Source: Gemmatimonadota bacterium (GTDB lineage: Bacteria; Latescibacterota; UBA2968; UBA8231). Taken from it: DNA of 37,939 nucleotides. A model generated the notes under the pieces. It was not told the origin of the DNA, did no database searches, and worked only from the letters and a program-made list of their open reading frames with translations. The first letter of the stretch is position 1, and every line of letters starts with the position of its first letter. The stretch lies in the NCBI GenBank assembly GCA_018673255.1, contig JABHDC010000120.1, forward strand, positions 1-37,939, read 5' to 3'. Shown one piece after another: positions 8,991-18,407 of this stretch. A program made the position numbers and the translations under genes.

Positions 8991-9986
8991 ATGACGAAAG
9001 ACTCTACCAACCAACCCCTGGCGCAGGACGAGGCAGAGCGCGAACGCCGGACACGTGAGATGTACTCGCAATTGCGTTATCCGTCCCTGGATCCGTCGCA
9101 CAAGGCCAGCTACGAACGCCATCGGATGCTGGTCTACAGTCTGCTCGGAATTGATCCAACGACCTTCTTCCGCGGCAAGACGATTCTGGATGGTGGTTGT
9201 GGGACGGGGGAGGAGACGTTGTTTCTCGCCAGTCTCGGCCCTGAACGAGTGATCGGTATCGATACGAGCGACGGTTCCCTCGATTCGGCTCGTCGTCGCG
9301 CCAGCGAAGCGGGAATCCAGAACGTGGAATTCCGCCATGCGTCGGTGCTCGACGACAGTGTCTTTGCCGATGGCTCCTTCGACTACGTGTCGAGCCTGGG
9401 TTGTATCCATCACACACCCCGCATGCGCCAGGCCTTCGACAATCTGTGTCGTATGGTTCGCCCCGATGGACATCTATGCACCTTCCTCTACAACAACTAC
9501 GGGCACTATCTCTACAACCTGGAATGCGACTGGCTCGATCGTGTCGCCGGTGACGATATCGATCGGCGCATGCGTCTGGCCCGTCGCTATCTCGACTGGC
9601 GCCGAGGGACCAGTTTCCGGCGTGAGGGAATTCCATCATCATGGGATGCCCGCCTCTACGACAAATACGCGGTCCTCTACCGCGACTCGTTGAGTCTGAA
9701 GCAGTTGCTCACCTGGTATGACGAGCAGGGCATGGAGCAGGTCGGCTCCTACCCGATGCGACTGGGAGATATGGTTGCCGCCTACCGGGCCCACTCACCG
9801 GACACGATCCACGGTTTGCGGGGTTGGGTGGCCAAAGGGTTGGCTCCCTTTGCCTCCCGACCCGCCGGCCCCAGGCAGTGGACGTGGCGGCGGCGGACCT
9901 GGATGCAGGGGTTGCTGTTCATGTTGGGGCTCTACGATTACGGTGGTGCCTTCCGCGTATTGGCGCAGAAGCGTGTCGAGGAGTGA
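8991..9986 (+). CDS. Class I SAM-dependent methyltransferase
   Basis: A 331-residue protein from ATG 8991, two bases after the CapA-type stop. A longer open frame back to 8844 exists but lies inside the CapA-type gene and has no family resemblance. Motif I of the Rossmann methyltransferase fold is Asp67-Gly-Gly-Cys-Gly-Thr-Gly-Glu. Motif II acidic residues follow in 'VIGIDTSDGSL', and 'FDYVSSLGCIHHTP' marks the strand-4 region of ubiquinone/sugar-type methyltransferases. The C-terminal third (about 200-331) is an extra, Arg/Trp-rich segment. The substrate is unknown; methylation of a glycan, lipid carrier or amino-sugar unit fits the locus. Its stop is followed at once by the first TPR-bearing membrane glycosyltransferase. 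Confidence 0.82.
   Translation: MTKDSTNQPLAQDEAERERRTREMYSQLRYPSLDPSHKASYERHRMLVYSLLGIDPTTFFRGKTILDGGCGTGEETLFLASLGPERVIGIDTSDGSLDSARRRASEAGIQNVEFRHASVLDDSVFADGSFDYVSSLGCIHHTPRMRQAFDNLCRMVRPDGHLCTFLYNNYGHYLYNLECDWLDRVAGDDIDRRMRLARRYLDWRRGTSFRREGIPSSWDARLYDKYAVLYRDSLSLKQLLTWYDEQGMEQVGSYPMRLGDMVAAYRAHSPDTIHGLRGWVAKGLAPFASRPAGPRQWTWRRRTWMQGLLFMLGLYDYGGAFRVLAQKRVEE
9978..9983 (+). promoter_or_regulatory. Ribosome binding site deciding the start of the first TMTC-like gene
   Basis: GAGGAG sits inside the last codons of the methyltransferase, 10 nt before GTG 9994. It favours that start over GTG 9973 and over the long upstream extension, whose translation is only the out-of-frame reading of the methyltransferase gene. 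Confidence 0.45.
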
Positions 9987-9993
9987 AGGGAGG

Positions 9994-11727
9994 GTGGGAC
10001 GGAACCCATCTTCCGCTGACGCGCTCCTCCTGGTTCTGCTATGCCTGTTGGCTCATGGCCGCAGCATGGGAGGCGTGTTCCACTACGATGATCTGCACTC
10101 GATCGTCGACAATGAGCACATCCGTTCACTCGCACTGATTCCGGCGTTGTTCACAGATCCGACGACATTCTCCGGACTCTCCTTCGGGGCCATGTTCCGG
10201 CCTCTCGTGATGCTCTCCTATGCCCTGACCTATGCAGTTTTCGCGCTGGAACCGGGGATCTACCTGGCGACGAATTTCATCCTGCACGTGGGTGTGGTGC
10301 TGGTCTGCCTGGCCATCCTGCGCCATTTCATTGCAGACCGATTTCTGTTGTTGGGGGCGGCGGCACTGATCGGGGTTCACCCGGTGAATGTGGAAACGGT
10401 GGCCTATGTCAGCACTCGCTCAGAGTCGATGTGCGCTCTGTTCATGCTGCTGGGTCTGTGGTTGTTCTGGAAGGAGACTGGGCCACGCTGGTGGTATTGG
10501 TTGGCCGTGTTCTGTTATGCCTGTGCACTGATGAGCAAGTCCGTAGGGATCACACTGCTTCCCATGCTGGCGATTCACCAGATCTGGTTTGCCACAGGGT
10601 CACTGAAGTGCCGGGGGCTGAGGCTGCTTCCTTTCTTCGCGGTGACGATTGCCTACCTCACGATCGTTTCGGATCTGCTGAGGACATCTCTGGTCCAGGC
10701 ACCGGTGCGTGAAATGGGAGCGCAACTTCTGACGCAGAGCAAGGCCTTGATCTACTATCTGCATCTACTCTCGGTGCCATGGGGTCTGTCCGTTGAGCAT
10801 CAGTTCGAAATCGGTCGCAGTGGCGATGTCGTTGTCTGGCTGAGTGTCCTGTTCCTTCTCAGTTCGCTCCTGCTCATCATCGGCGCCGGGCTTGGTCAGC
10901 GATCGCGCTGGTGGCTGTTGTGGGGTCTGGTCGTGCTGGCACCGACACTGATCGTGCCACTTAACGTGCTGGTGAACGAGCATCGCCTCTACATGGTGTC
11001 CATTGGCTTTGCGGCGTTGCTTGGGACACTGATCGTTTCCGCATCGTTGCAGATCCAGCGTGTCAGCATGGTGGCGATCGGTCTTCTGGTCGTGCTGTCC
11101 TTCCAGCGGTCGGCAGTCTGGGCGGATACGCACATCCTGTGGCAGGATGCAGTGACCAAGGGCCCGATGATGCCGCGTGGGCACCTGTTTGTCGGCGACA
11201 GTGAGGCAGCCAGCGGGCGCTACGGCCAGGCGCTGGGCCACTACGAACAAGCCCTGCAGGTGAATCCGCCACTGCTGAGTGATGCTGATCGCCTGATCAT
11301 CCACAACAACCGGGGCGCCGCACTGCTCGCCCTTGGAGCCCTCGGCGAAGCCCGTCAGGCCTATCTGCAGGTTGTGGGTATCGACTCCACGTATCAGCCT
11401 GCACGGGATGCCCTGGCGGGGCTGGCGGCCTTTGATGCCGAAGGGGATGAGGAGAAGGCGCTCGTTGACCGCCGGAGGGGACTGAGTGCGATGGTTGCCG
11501 GCGATATCGGGGCGGCCACACACTATCTGCGCCAATCTCTGACTGTGATCAGCCATGGCGGCACCTGGCTGGTGTTGGGCAGTTGCCATGAGCGTCTGGG
11601 GCAGACGGAAGAAGCCGTCGACATCTACCGAATGCTGAGCCTGGGCTCCTCACAGGCGGCGATCACGGCCACCGAGCGCTTGGCCCGCCTGGGAGCGTCC
11701 GATGGTATCCAGAGTGCAGGACGGTGA
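9994..11727 (+). CDS. TMTC-like GT-C membrane glycosyltransferase with TPRs, copy 1 of 11
   Basis: 577 residues from GTG 9994. The first span covers about 8-22, and the first outer loop carries Tyr31-Asp32-Asp33-Leu-His. A Phe-Arg-Pro motif replaces the more common Tyr-Arg-Pro. The His129-Pro130 block reads 'ETVAYVSTRSES', the most divergent version of the Val-Asn-Tyr-Ile-Ser motif among the copies. Further spans run to the hinge near residue 370, followed by about four TPR-like units, the fewest in the array; the third is stretched by a charged insertion. The hinge reads 'DAVTKGPMMPR', nearly the same as copy 8 and related to copy 9, suggesting one subfamily. Likely role: transfer of a sugar from a polyprenyl-linked donor outside the inner membrane, with periplasmic TPRs binding the acceptor. 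This rests on the TMTC analogy. Confidence 0.8.
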   Translation: MGRNPSSADALLLVLLCLLAHGRSMGGVFHYDDLHSIVDNEHIRSLALIPALFTDPTTFSGLSFGAMFRPLVMLSYALTYAVFALEPGIYLATNFILHVGVVLVCLAILRHFIADRFLLLGAAALIGVHPVNVETVAYVSTRSESMCALFMLLGLWLFWKETGPRWWYWLAVFCYACALMSKSVGITLLPMLAIHQIWFATGSLKCRGLRLLPFFAVTIAYLTIVSDLLRTSLVQAPVREMGAQLLTQSKALIYYLHLLSVPWGLSVEHQFEIGRSGDVVVWLSVLFLLSSLLLIIGAGLGQRSRWWLLWGLVVLAPTLIVPLNVLVNEHRLYMVSIGFAALLGTLIVSASLQIQRVSMVAIGLLVVLSFQRSAVWADTHILWQDAVTKGPMMPRGHLFVGDSEAASGRYGQALGHYEQALQVNPPLLSDADRLIIHNNRGAALLALGALGEARQAYLQVVGIDSTYQPARDALAGLAAFDAEGDEEKALVDRRRGLSAMVAGDIGAATHYLRQSLTVISHGGTWLVLGSCHERLGQTEEAVDIYRMLSLGSSQAAITATERLARLGASDGIQSAGR

Positions 11728-13523
11728 GCATGTGGACGAAGATCGGACTGGGCGCCGGCCTGCTTGTGCTGGCGATCATCACCTTCGGCAACAGCCTGGG
11801 TGGGCCCTTCCAATACGACGATCTGCATTCGGTGCAATACAACCCGCACATCCGTTCGCTGAGCTGGATCCCGACCTACTTCGTCGATCCGTCCACCTTC
11901 TCCAGCCAGGCGCGCGGGTTCATGTATCGCCCGTTGTTGCTCACCACATACGCCATCGATTATGCCCTTTCGGGGCAGAGTGTCGCCGCCTTCCGCCTCG
12001 CGAATGTCATCGTCCATGTGGCGGCCTCGGCCGCCTTTGGCGCCCTGGCCTTCGTCCTCCTCCGCTGTGCGAAGGGGGCGATGATCGCTTCATGTCTGTT
12101 CCTGCTGCACCCGGCCCACAGTGAGGTCGTCAATTACATCAGCGCCCGCTCCGATTCTCTGGTGGCGGTCTTGTATCTGCTGGCCTGTACTGCGGTTCTC
12201 TGTCGGCGTCACACGTCCATGGTCGTGGCCTACACGGCGGGTCTGCTGGTGAAGTCGGTCGCTATCACGCTGCCGGCGATGTTGCCGATGCTGCGTGGTT
12301 GGGAGCCGGGCCGACGGGATTCGGATCTGCGGGGCAAGGCCCGTACTCGGTGGGGAATCGCCCTCGTCGGTGCGGTCAGTGTCCTTTATTTCCTGATTCT
12401 GTGGCGCTCTCGATTCCTGAGTCATTCAGCTGACATGTTCCCTCGTGCCATGTCGCTGGAAATCTGGACGCAGTTGAAGGCGCTCGTCTACTACGTCTTC
12501 CTGTTGGCGTCGCCGATCCGTCTCAGTGTTGATCATGCATTTCAGGTGGGAGTCGTCACGGACACAACCGTTCTGCTCTGTCTGGCAGTGATCTTGTCCT
12601 GTGTCGTGCTCAGCCTGCGTCACCGCCTCAGTCTGCCGGGTTTTTCTGCGATCTGGTTTGGTGTCTGCATGTTGCCGTATTCTGTACTTCCCCTGAATGT
12701 GCTGGTTGCAGAGCGACGCATGTATCTGGCCAGTGCGGGCGCGTTGTTGCTTGCCACATGGGCCTGGCAGCAACTTGCGGCCAGGCGTGGCCGGGGGATG
12801 AGTTGGATCGGGATCGCTCTGCTGGTCTGTTGCCTGGCCCTGACCGTGCAGAGGAATCAGGTCTGGTCCAGTTCTCTGGCACTGTGGTCGGATGCGTCGA
12901 TGAAGAACCCGGTTTCCGCCAGATCGAGGGTGAATCTGGCACTGGCCTATCGCGAGCAGGGCGATCTCGGCAATGCACGGATCCAACTCGACGAAGGGCT
13001 GCGTCTGGATCCGGGCTTTGCGGAAGGGTGGGTGGTCGCCGGCGATCTGGCCAGAGATGCCGGTCAGCAGGACGAAGCGCGGCTTGCCTATGAACGTGCG
13101 GCGCAGATTCAGCCGACAATGGAAGGTGTCTTCCATAACCTCGGCAATCTCTCCTATGGGCAGGGACAGTTCACCGAAGCGATCACACACTACGAAGAAG
13201 CTCTGCGTATCAACGCACGCTTTGCAGAGGCGCGCAACAATCTGGGCCAGGCGCTGGAGGCGGTGGGGGATGACGAATCGGCGCTGGCTCAATATGAGCA
13301 AGCCGTACAAGACTCCATCTTCTGGATTCACACCGATGACTCGGTAGGAGGTGCGTGGTACAATCTGGCCTGCCTCGCCGATCGATTGAATCTCGAAAGC
13401 AAGGCGGCCTCAGCCTTCCAGGAAACGGTCAATCACCTGTCGGGCGACGTTCGATACGCCCCCTATGTGGATCATGCGGGGCAGCGGCTGGCACAATTGC
13501 GGCAAGGGGGAAGTGGATCGTGA
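11724..13523 (+). CDS. TMTC-like GT-C membrane glycosyltransferase with TPRs, copy 2 of 11
   Basis: 599 residues; GTG 11724 overlaps the previous stop as GTGA (an ATG follows at 11730). The first span at about 8-25 leads into Phe-Gln-Tyr-Asp32-Asp33-Leu-His. Met-Tyr-Arg-Pro follows, then His129-Pro with 'SEVVNYISARSDSL', where Ser-Asp replaces the usual Ser-Glu. The distal membrane motif is 'LNVLVAERRMYLASAG'. The hinge is at about 373-385. Five TPRs span about 395-595; the third and fourth are near-consensus ('NLGNLSYGQGQFTEAITHYEEAL'-like, split here by the 20-residue limit) and the fourth has an extended C-terminal loop. The stop overlaps the start of the only non-paralogous gene in the array. 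Spans and motifs agree with a GT-C fold; sugar and acceptor are unknown. Confidence 0.82.
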   Translation: MSMWTKIGLGAGLLVLAIITFGNSLGGPFQYDDLHSVQYNPHIRSLSWIPTYFVDPSTFSSQARGFMYRPLLLTTYAIDYALSGQSVAAFRLANVIVHVAASAAFGALAFVLLRCAKGAMIASCLFLLHPAHSEVVNYISARSDSLVAVLYLLACTAVLCRRHTSMVVAYTAGLLVKSVAITLPAMLPMLRGWEPGRRDSDLRGKARTRWGIALVGAVSVLYFLILWRSRFLSHSADMFPRAMSLEIWTQLKALVYYVFLLASPIRLSVDHAFQVGVVTDTTVLLCLAVILSCVVLSLRHRLSLPGFSAIWFGVCMLPYSVLPLNVLVAERRMYLASAGALLLATWAWQQLAARRGRGMSWIGIALLVCCLALTVQRNQVWSSSLALWSDASMKNPVSARSRVNLALAYREQGDLGNARIQLDEGLRLDPGFAEGWVVAGDLARDAGQQDEARLAYERAAQIQPTMEGVFHNLGNLSYGQGQFTEAITHYEEALRINARFAEARNNLGQALEAVGDDESALAQYEQAVQDSIFWIHTDDSVGGAWYNLACLADRLNLESKAASAFQETVNHLSGDVRYAPYVDHAGQRLAQLRQGGSGS

Positions 13524-14692
13524 AGGTCTGTTTCATCTCCTGTCAGTATCCGCCCTTGTCACGCACGTATCGGCGTTACCAGTTCGCCCACCTGTTGCGG
13601 GAGGGAGGCTGTGATGTCACCGTCGTGGCCCATGGCAATATGTCCACGGCATTGGGCACCTTCGTCGATGATCCTGGCACACTGCCGGCCGATGGGCCAA
13701 GTGTCGTTCGTCCCAGAGCCATTCCCTGGTATCTGACGGGTGAACTGTTGTCGCGCGCCGGCATGATCTGTTGTCCTTACGTCAACTGGATCCGTCCCGC
13801 CGTGCGGGCAGCCAGTCGTCTGGTGGGGCCCGATGACGTGGTCTGCGGAATCTATCCACCCGTGACCAATGCCATCGTTGCCCTGCGTGTGGCTGAGAAG
13901 ACCGGCGCCAGATTGGTGCTGGATTTCCGTGACGAGTATTTGGGCCTGGCACACGGTGTCAGGCGTCGCCTGGCCCGACGCTGGCAGCAGCGACTGCTCT
14001 ACCGGGCCGACCTGGTATCGGTGGCAACGGCCGCGATCGGTGAGAGTTTTGTCGCAGCCGGCCTGGATCCGAGTCGTGTTCACCTGACGGAGAATGGCTA
14101 CTGGGAAGCGCCGGACGTGATTCCTGCCTACGAGGCCGGGGAGAAGACCCGGATCGCGTACATCGGCGCCATCTCGGCGGCCCAGGGTCTCGGCGTGTTG
14201 GTACAGGCGATGGACCGACTGCGGCGGGATGATCCCGATTGCGCCCAACGGATCGAGGTCGAGATCTACGGCCCCGATACACCCCATCGCCGGGCGATCC
14301 TCTCAGGGACACTGCCACCTGGTGTGAGTTACCAGGGCTACCTCCCGGCTCAGGATGTCAGTGATGTACTGCTGAAGTCCGATGTGGCTTTCCTGTCTCT
14401 GTCCTCTGACCGATACGCCTATGCTGTACCCGGAAAACTCTACGACTACGTGGCTCACGCTCGGCCCGTGCTGGCCAGCCTGCCCGCTGGATCGGCGCAG
14501 CGGGTGATCGATGCCGATGGCCTGGGATGGGTGGCAGCTTGTGGCGACGTGGCAGGGCTGGCGCGTCTGCTGGCCCGGGTAGGGGAACCGGCCGAGCGGC
14601 ACCGTGTTCAGCAACAGGTGCTGGCAGCCCGTGAACGCCATGCGGCGCGGCCACATTTTCTGGCGCTGTCACGACGGATACAGTCCCTGTGA
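13520..14692 (+). CDS. GT4-like (GT-B fold) cytoplasmic glycosyltransferase
   Basis: 390 residues from GTG 13520, which overlaps the previous stop as GTGA. A longer open frame back to 13355 is embedded in copy 2 and is not credible. The start 'KVCFISCQYPPLSRTYRR' is the usual first strand and loop of GT-B enzymes. 'LDFRDEYLG' (Asp135) closes the N-terminal Rossmann domain, 'RIAYIGAISAAQGL' opens the C-terminal domain, and Pro304-Gly-Lys-Leu-Tyr-Asp-Tyr-Val-Ala is the nucleotide-sugar-binding region found in GT4 proteins. It has no membrane span and should use a nucleotide-sugar donor on the cytoplasmic side. Its place between copies 2 and 3 suggests it makes or extends the lipid-linked donor or acceptor used by the membrane enzymes. 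That is inferred from position only. Confidence 0.82.
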   Translation: MKVCFISCQYPPLSRTYRRYQFAHLLREGGCDVTVVAHGNMSTALGTFVDDPGTLPADGPSVVRPRAIPWYLTGELLSRAGMICCPYVNWIRPAVRAASRLVGPDDVVCGIYPPVTNAIVALRVAEKTGARLVLDFRDEYLGLAHGVRRRLARRWQQRLLYRADLVSVATAAIGESFVAAGLDPSRVHLTENGYWEAPDVIPAYEAGEKTRIAYIGAISAAQGLGVLVQAMDRLRRDDPDCAQRIEVEIYGPDTPHRRAILSGTLPPGVSYQGYLPAQDVSDVLLKSDVAFLSLSSDRYAYAVPGKLYDYVAHARPVLASLPAGSAQRVIDADGLGWVAACGDVAGLARLLARVGEPAERHRVQQQVLAARERHAARPHFLALSRRIQSL

Positions 14693-16551
14693 CCGGCCTC
14701 TGGCGTACTGTGCCGGTCTGGCCCGTTCTCTTGGTGGCGGTCGTCTTCTCCATGACGATCGACCATCCATTTCACTTCGATGACGAGCATTCGATCACGC
14801 AGAATCCACATGTGCAGTTACCCGTCGACTGGGACCGGATCCTGACCGATCCGGCCGTGTTCTCTCGGAATCCGGGTAGTGGCATGTATCGTCCTGTCGT
14901 CATGGTCAGCTATGTGGCCAATGCAGCGCTCGGCGCTTTCGATCCGAGTGGATGGCACGTGGTGAATCTCCTCGTGCACGTTCTCTGTACGGCCCTGGTC
15001 GGGAGCCTGGCGGGGCGACTCACCGGCGATCGTCTGGCGCAATACACGGCGGCCCTGCTGTTTGGCCTGCATCCGCTGGTGGCGGAACCGGTCAACTACA
15101 TCAGCAGTCGCTCGGAGTCGATGGCCCTGCTGTTCTGTCTGGCCAGCATGCTGAGCTATCTGCACGCCCGCGGCAGGGTCGCGCTGTATGCGTTGTCGAC
15201 GACCCTGTTCACACTGGGGTTGGGATGCAAGGTCACGGCGATTCTGGCATTGCCCGTGCTTATCCTGTGGGAAGCGTCTGGATCGCGCCTGGTGACGAAC
15301 TGGCGCCGGTGGGCACCCCTGGGCCTTGTGGCGGCTTCTTACGTCGTGTTCGTGCGCCAGCTGTGGCAGGAGGCGATGCTTACGAGCCCCGTGCGTGAAC
15401 CGGTGCTTCACGTGCTGACACAACTGAAGGCGCTCTCCTACTACCTCAAGCTGGTCCTGATGCCCGTGGGATTCACGGTCGAACACGCCTTTGTTGCGAC
15501 CACATATTTTCTGGATCCGGTCGTGCTGGCCTCAGCCGGGCTGATGGCGACGATGCTGTGGCTGACCCTGCAGGCGGCGAATCGACGATGGATCTACCTC
15601 GGGCTCTGGCCTGTGCTGAGCCTGTTGCCAACGATCGTGGTTCCCCTCAACGTGCTGGTCAGCGAACACCGTCTGTATCCGGCCCTGGCCGGCATCGCCC
15701 TTCTGGCCGGCATGGGCGTGCGTCACCTCATGCCCAGCACGAGGCGCATCAGTATGCTGGCGATCGTCCTGCTCGCTGCGCTGAGTATCGGCCGCAATGG
15801 CGTGTGGGCGACGGAACAGTCCTTGTGGGAAGAGGCCGCAGTGCGTGGTCACAGTCTTCGCGCTCAGGTTCGGCTCGGTGTGTACCATCGCCAGTCGGGG
15901 GATCTGGATCGGGCCGAACACCATCTGCGCCTGGCACTGGCCCGGGACGCCGACCATGCGCCGGCGTTGAACAATCTGGGCAATGTCATGCGGCAGCGCG
16001 GACGGGTCGATGAAGCAGAGGATCTCTACGAAACGGCTCTCAATCTGTTGCCGGCCTATCCGGACGCCCTGATCAACCTCGGTTCGTTGCGGGCCCAGCG
16101 AGGGGAATTCGATGAAGCGCTCGATCTCTATGAACGGGCCACGCAGATTGCACCAGATCACTATCAGGGCTGGAACAATCTGGGGACACTGTTCCTGAAC
16201 CAGGAGCGGGGTGTCGAGGCGGAGACGGCACTGCGCCAAGGTCTGCGACGCCGGCCCGATTCTGCCCGGATGCTCTACAATCTGAGTGGGGCGCTGGAGT
16301 TGCAGAATCGGTCGAAAGAGGCCATGCAGGCACTGCGGGAAGCCGTCAGCCACGATGCCGACTATGCGCCTGCCTGGCTCAACCTTGGGAACCTGCTGCA
16401 TCGACTCGGTCGAGGCAGCGAAGCGCTCACCTCCTATGAGCGATTCCTCGAAACCTATCGAGGAGATCGGGTCATTGTCGAACAGGTCCGGTCACAGATG
16501 GATGTCCTGCGACGAGCGGCAGACGCCCAGGATCGGCCGGCAGCTGGATGA
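14689..16551 (+). CDS. TMTC-like GT-C membrane glycosyltransferase with TPRs, copy 3 of 11
   Basis: 620 residues; GTG 14689 overlaps the stop of the GT4-like gene (GTGA). Motifs: Phe-His-Phe-Asp31-Asp32-Glu-His, Met-Tyr-Arg-Pro, His128-Pro129 with 'EPVNYISSRSES' (133-144), 'TQLKALSYYLKL' near 244, and 'NVLVSEHRLY' ending at Tyr330. The post-block lysine motif is 'GCKVTAI', with Cys in place of Ser before the Lys, unique in the array. The hinge is near 375-385. Six clean 34-residue TPRs fill about 388-600 with few insertions, each with the Asn-Leu-Gly and Ala/Glu-Ala-x-x-x-Tyr pattern. The most regular TPR block of the array makes it a good reference for modelling the fold. Confidence 0.84.
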   Translation: MTGLWRTVPVWPVLLVAVVFSMTIDHPFHFDDEHSITQNPHVQLPVDWDRILTDPAVFSRNPGSGMYRPVVMVSYVANAALGAFDPSGWHVVNLLVHVLCTALVGSLAGRLTGDRLAQYTAALLFGLHPLVAEPVNYISSRSESMALLFCLASMLSYLHARGRVALYALSTTLFTLGLGCKVTAILALPVLILWEASGSRLVTNWRRWAPLGLVAASYVVFVRQLWQEAMLTSPVREPVLHVLTQLKALSYYLKLVLMPVGFTVEHAFVATTYFLDPVVLASAGLMATMLWLTLQAANRRWIYLGLWPVLSLLPTIVVPLNVLVSEHRLYPALAGIALLAGMGVRHLMPSTRRISMLAIVLLAALSIGRNGVWATEQSLWEEAAVRGHSLRAQVRLGVYHRQSGDLDRAEHHLRLALARDADHAPALNNLGNVMRQRGRVDEAEDLYETALNLLPAYPDALINLGSLRAQRGEFDEALDLYERATQIAPDHYQGWNNLGTLFLNQERGVEAETALRQGLRRRPDSARMLYNLSGALELQNRSKEAMQALREAVSHDADYAPAWLNLGNLLHRLGRGSEALTSYERFLETYRGDRVIVEQVRSQMDVLRRAADAQDRPAAG

Positions 16552-18407
16552 ATCTTCTGTCTACCGATCCTAGCCGCCGGATCTCTCCAGTGGCCACCAG
16601 ACTGGCCCTCGGACTGGCTGTTGTTCTGGCCGTGATCTATGGCTCGAGTCTGGACTTTCCATTTCAGTTCGATGATGGCCACAGCATCGTTGAGAATCCA
16701 CACATCCGGTCGTTCGCGAACGTGCCTTCCTTCTTTGTCGACCCCGCCATGTTCTCTGTGGATCCGTCCTTGATGATGTATCGGCCGGTGGTGCTGACCA
16801 GTTACGCCCTCAACTATCTGATCTCGCAGCTGCATCCCTGGAGTTACCACCTGCTCAATCTGCTGACGCATCTGAGCGTCGTGCTCGGTGTCGGTCTGTT
16901 GGCACGGCAGCTCACCAGATCTGCAGAGGGGGGGTGGCTGGCTGCGTGGCTGTTTGCCGTCCACCCCATTCACAGTGAGGCCGTCTACTACATCAGCAGC
17001 CGTTCGGAGAGTCTTGCCTGTCTTGCGGTGCTGGTCGCATTTCTACTGCACCTGCGCTCTGAACGATGGGCGCCGATCGGATCGGTCCTGCTGCTGGCCC
17101 TGGGGCTGGCGAGCAAGTCCGTGGCGATCGCCCTGCTGCCACTGGTGCTGCTGCATGACACGCTGGTCGAGCCCGGCGCCTGGCGTCAGCGATGGCAGCG
17201 ACATGCCGCACTGTGGGTCGTGGCCCTCCTCTATGTGATGCAGACGAGATCCATCATCGCCCGGGCGACGATAGGCGACCCGGTGCGCAGCTACACAGAA
17301 CAGTGGTGGACGCAGGTGAAGGCCATGTCCTACTACCTTCATTTGCTTGTCATTCCCCGCGGATTGAGCGTTGATCATCAGTTTCTCATTTCCGACAGCC
17401 TGCTGGATCCTTACGCAGCCGCCGCACTGGCTGTCTGTGGAAGCCTGCTCCTGGTTCTGCTTCGTCTCGGGCGTCGCCGCCTGTCATTGTTTCTCGCCCT
17501 GTGGTTTCTGGTTGCGCTGGCGCCGGCCTCACTGGTTCCACTCAATGTCATCGTCAACGAACATCGACTCTATCTGGCCGGTGTCGGTGTCGCGATCGGA
17601 CTGGCAGCATTGGTGCTGCCCAACGACCGTGCCCGCCGGGGACTGGCGTGGACACTGCCTTTGCTGGCTCTGCTGACGTCACAGAGAGGTGAAGTCTGGG
17701 CCTCTCACGAGGCATTGTGGCAGGATGCGGTCCGTAAGGCGCCGGGCATGGCACGTCCCCACATCATGCTGGGGCAGGTCTATCAGCTGCAAGGCGACGA
17801 CGCGCGCACGATCAAGTGGCTGGATGCAGCTCTGGTTCGCGATTCGACCTATGCACCGGCGTATGTGTCTCTGAGCGATGCCCATGCCCGTCTTGGCGAC
17901 ATGGAGGCAGCCGCGCGCATGGCCCGACGCGGCGCGCACGTCCTGCCGGATTCGGTGGGCATGTGGTCGCACCTGGCGCAGATCGAGCGGACCGTGGCCA
18001 TGGCTTCCTCATCCGGATCCGCGCGATCGGCAGCCTTTGAGGCCAGCGCCCTCGCCTACGAGCATGCTCTCAGGCTGTCGCCAGATGATGCGGATTTGCA
18101 CGATAATCTGGGCAATACGTACCAGGAGCTTGGACGACCGGGACAGGCGCTGCCTCACCATCAACGCGCCGTGTTTCTGCGCCCGACCCGTGCTGTCTCT
18201 CGCCTGAACCACGGCAACGTGTTGTTCATGATGGGGGATCTGAAGGGGGCCGCGGCGGAATATCGCACCGCGATCCGACTCGCCCCGAATGATGCGGCCG
18301 CCTGGGCCAGTCTCAGTCTCGTGCTGCAACGTCTCGAGCATGTTGAGGATGCCGCCAGTGCATGGAAACGGGCTCAGGCGCTGGGTTGGGGTGCTGGAGG
18401 AAGATGA
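16548..18407 (+). CDS. TMTC-like GT-C membrane glycosyltransferase with TPRs, copy 4 of 11
   Basis: 619 residues; ATG 16548 overlaps the previous stop as ATGA. The cytoplasmic N-terminus is about ten residues longer than in most copies, so the Asp-Asp pair is at 42-43 (Phe-Gln-Phe-Asp-Asp-Gly-His). Met-Tyr-Arg-Pro follows. The block at His139-Pro reads 'HSEAVYYISSRSESL', with Tyr in place of the usual Asn; 'HPIHSEAV' is very close to the eukaryotic TMTC 'HPIHTEAV'. 'PRGLSVDHQF' is shared almost exactly with copy 7. The hinge is at about 379-392 and about six TPRs follow to the end, the third carrying a Ser/Ala-rich insertion of roughly 12 residues. No stop-codon gap separates it from copy 5. 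Confidence 0.84.
   Translation: MNLLSTDPSRRISPVATRLALGLAVVLAVIYGSSLDFPFQFDDGHSIVENPHIRSFANVPSFFVDPAMFSVDPSLMMYRPVVLTSYALNYLISQLHPWSYHLLNLLTHLSVVLGVGLLARQLTRSAEGGWLAAWLFAVHPIHSEAVYYISSRSESLACLAVLVAFLLHLRSERWAPIGSVLLLALGLASKSVAIALLPLVLLHDTLVEPGAWRQRWQRHAALWVVALLYVMQTRSIIARATIGDPVRSYTEQWWTQVKAMSYYLHLLVIPRGLSVDHQFLISDSLLDPYAAAALAVCGSLLLVLLRLGRRRLSLFLALWFLVALAPASLVPLNVIVNEHRLYLAGVGVAIGLAALVLPNDRARRGLAWTLPLLALLTSQRGEVWASHEALWQDAVRKAPGMARPHIMLGQVYQLQGDDARTIKWLDAALVRDSTYAPAYVSLSDAHARLGDMEAAARMARRGAHVLPDSVGMWSHLAQIERTVAMASSSGSARSAAFEASALAYEHALRLSPDDADLHDNLGNTYQELGRPGQALPHHQRAVFLRPTRAVSRLNHGNVLFMMGDLKGAAAEYRTAIRLAPNDAAAWASLSLVLQRLEHVEDAASAWKRAQALGWGAGGR

Noticed and set aside
9718..9993. Upstream extension of the first TMTC-like gene
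   Set aside because: The extension is an out-of-frame reading of the methyltransferase C-terminus, rich in Gly/Pro/Arg/Cys, and sister copies start about 30 residues before the Asp-Asp motif.
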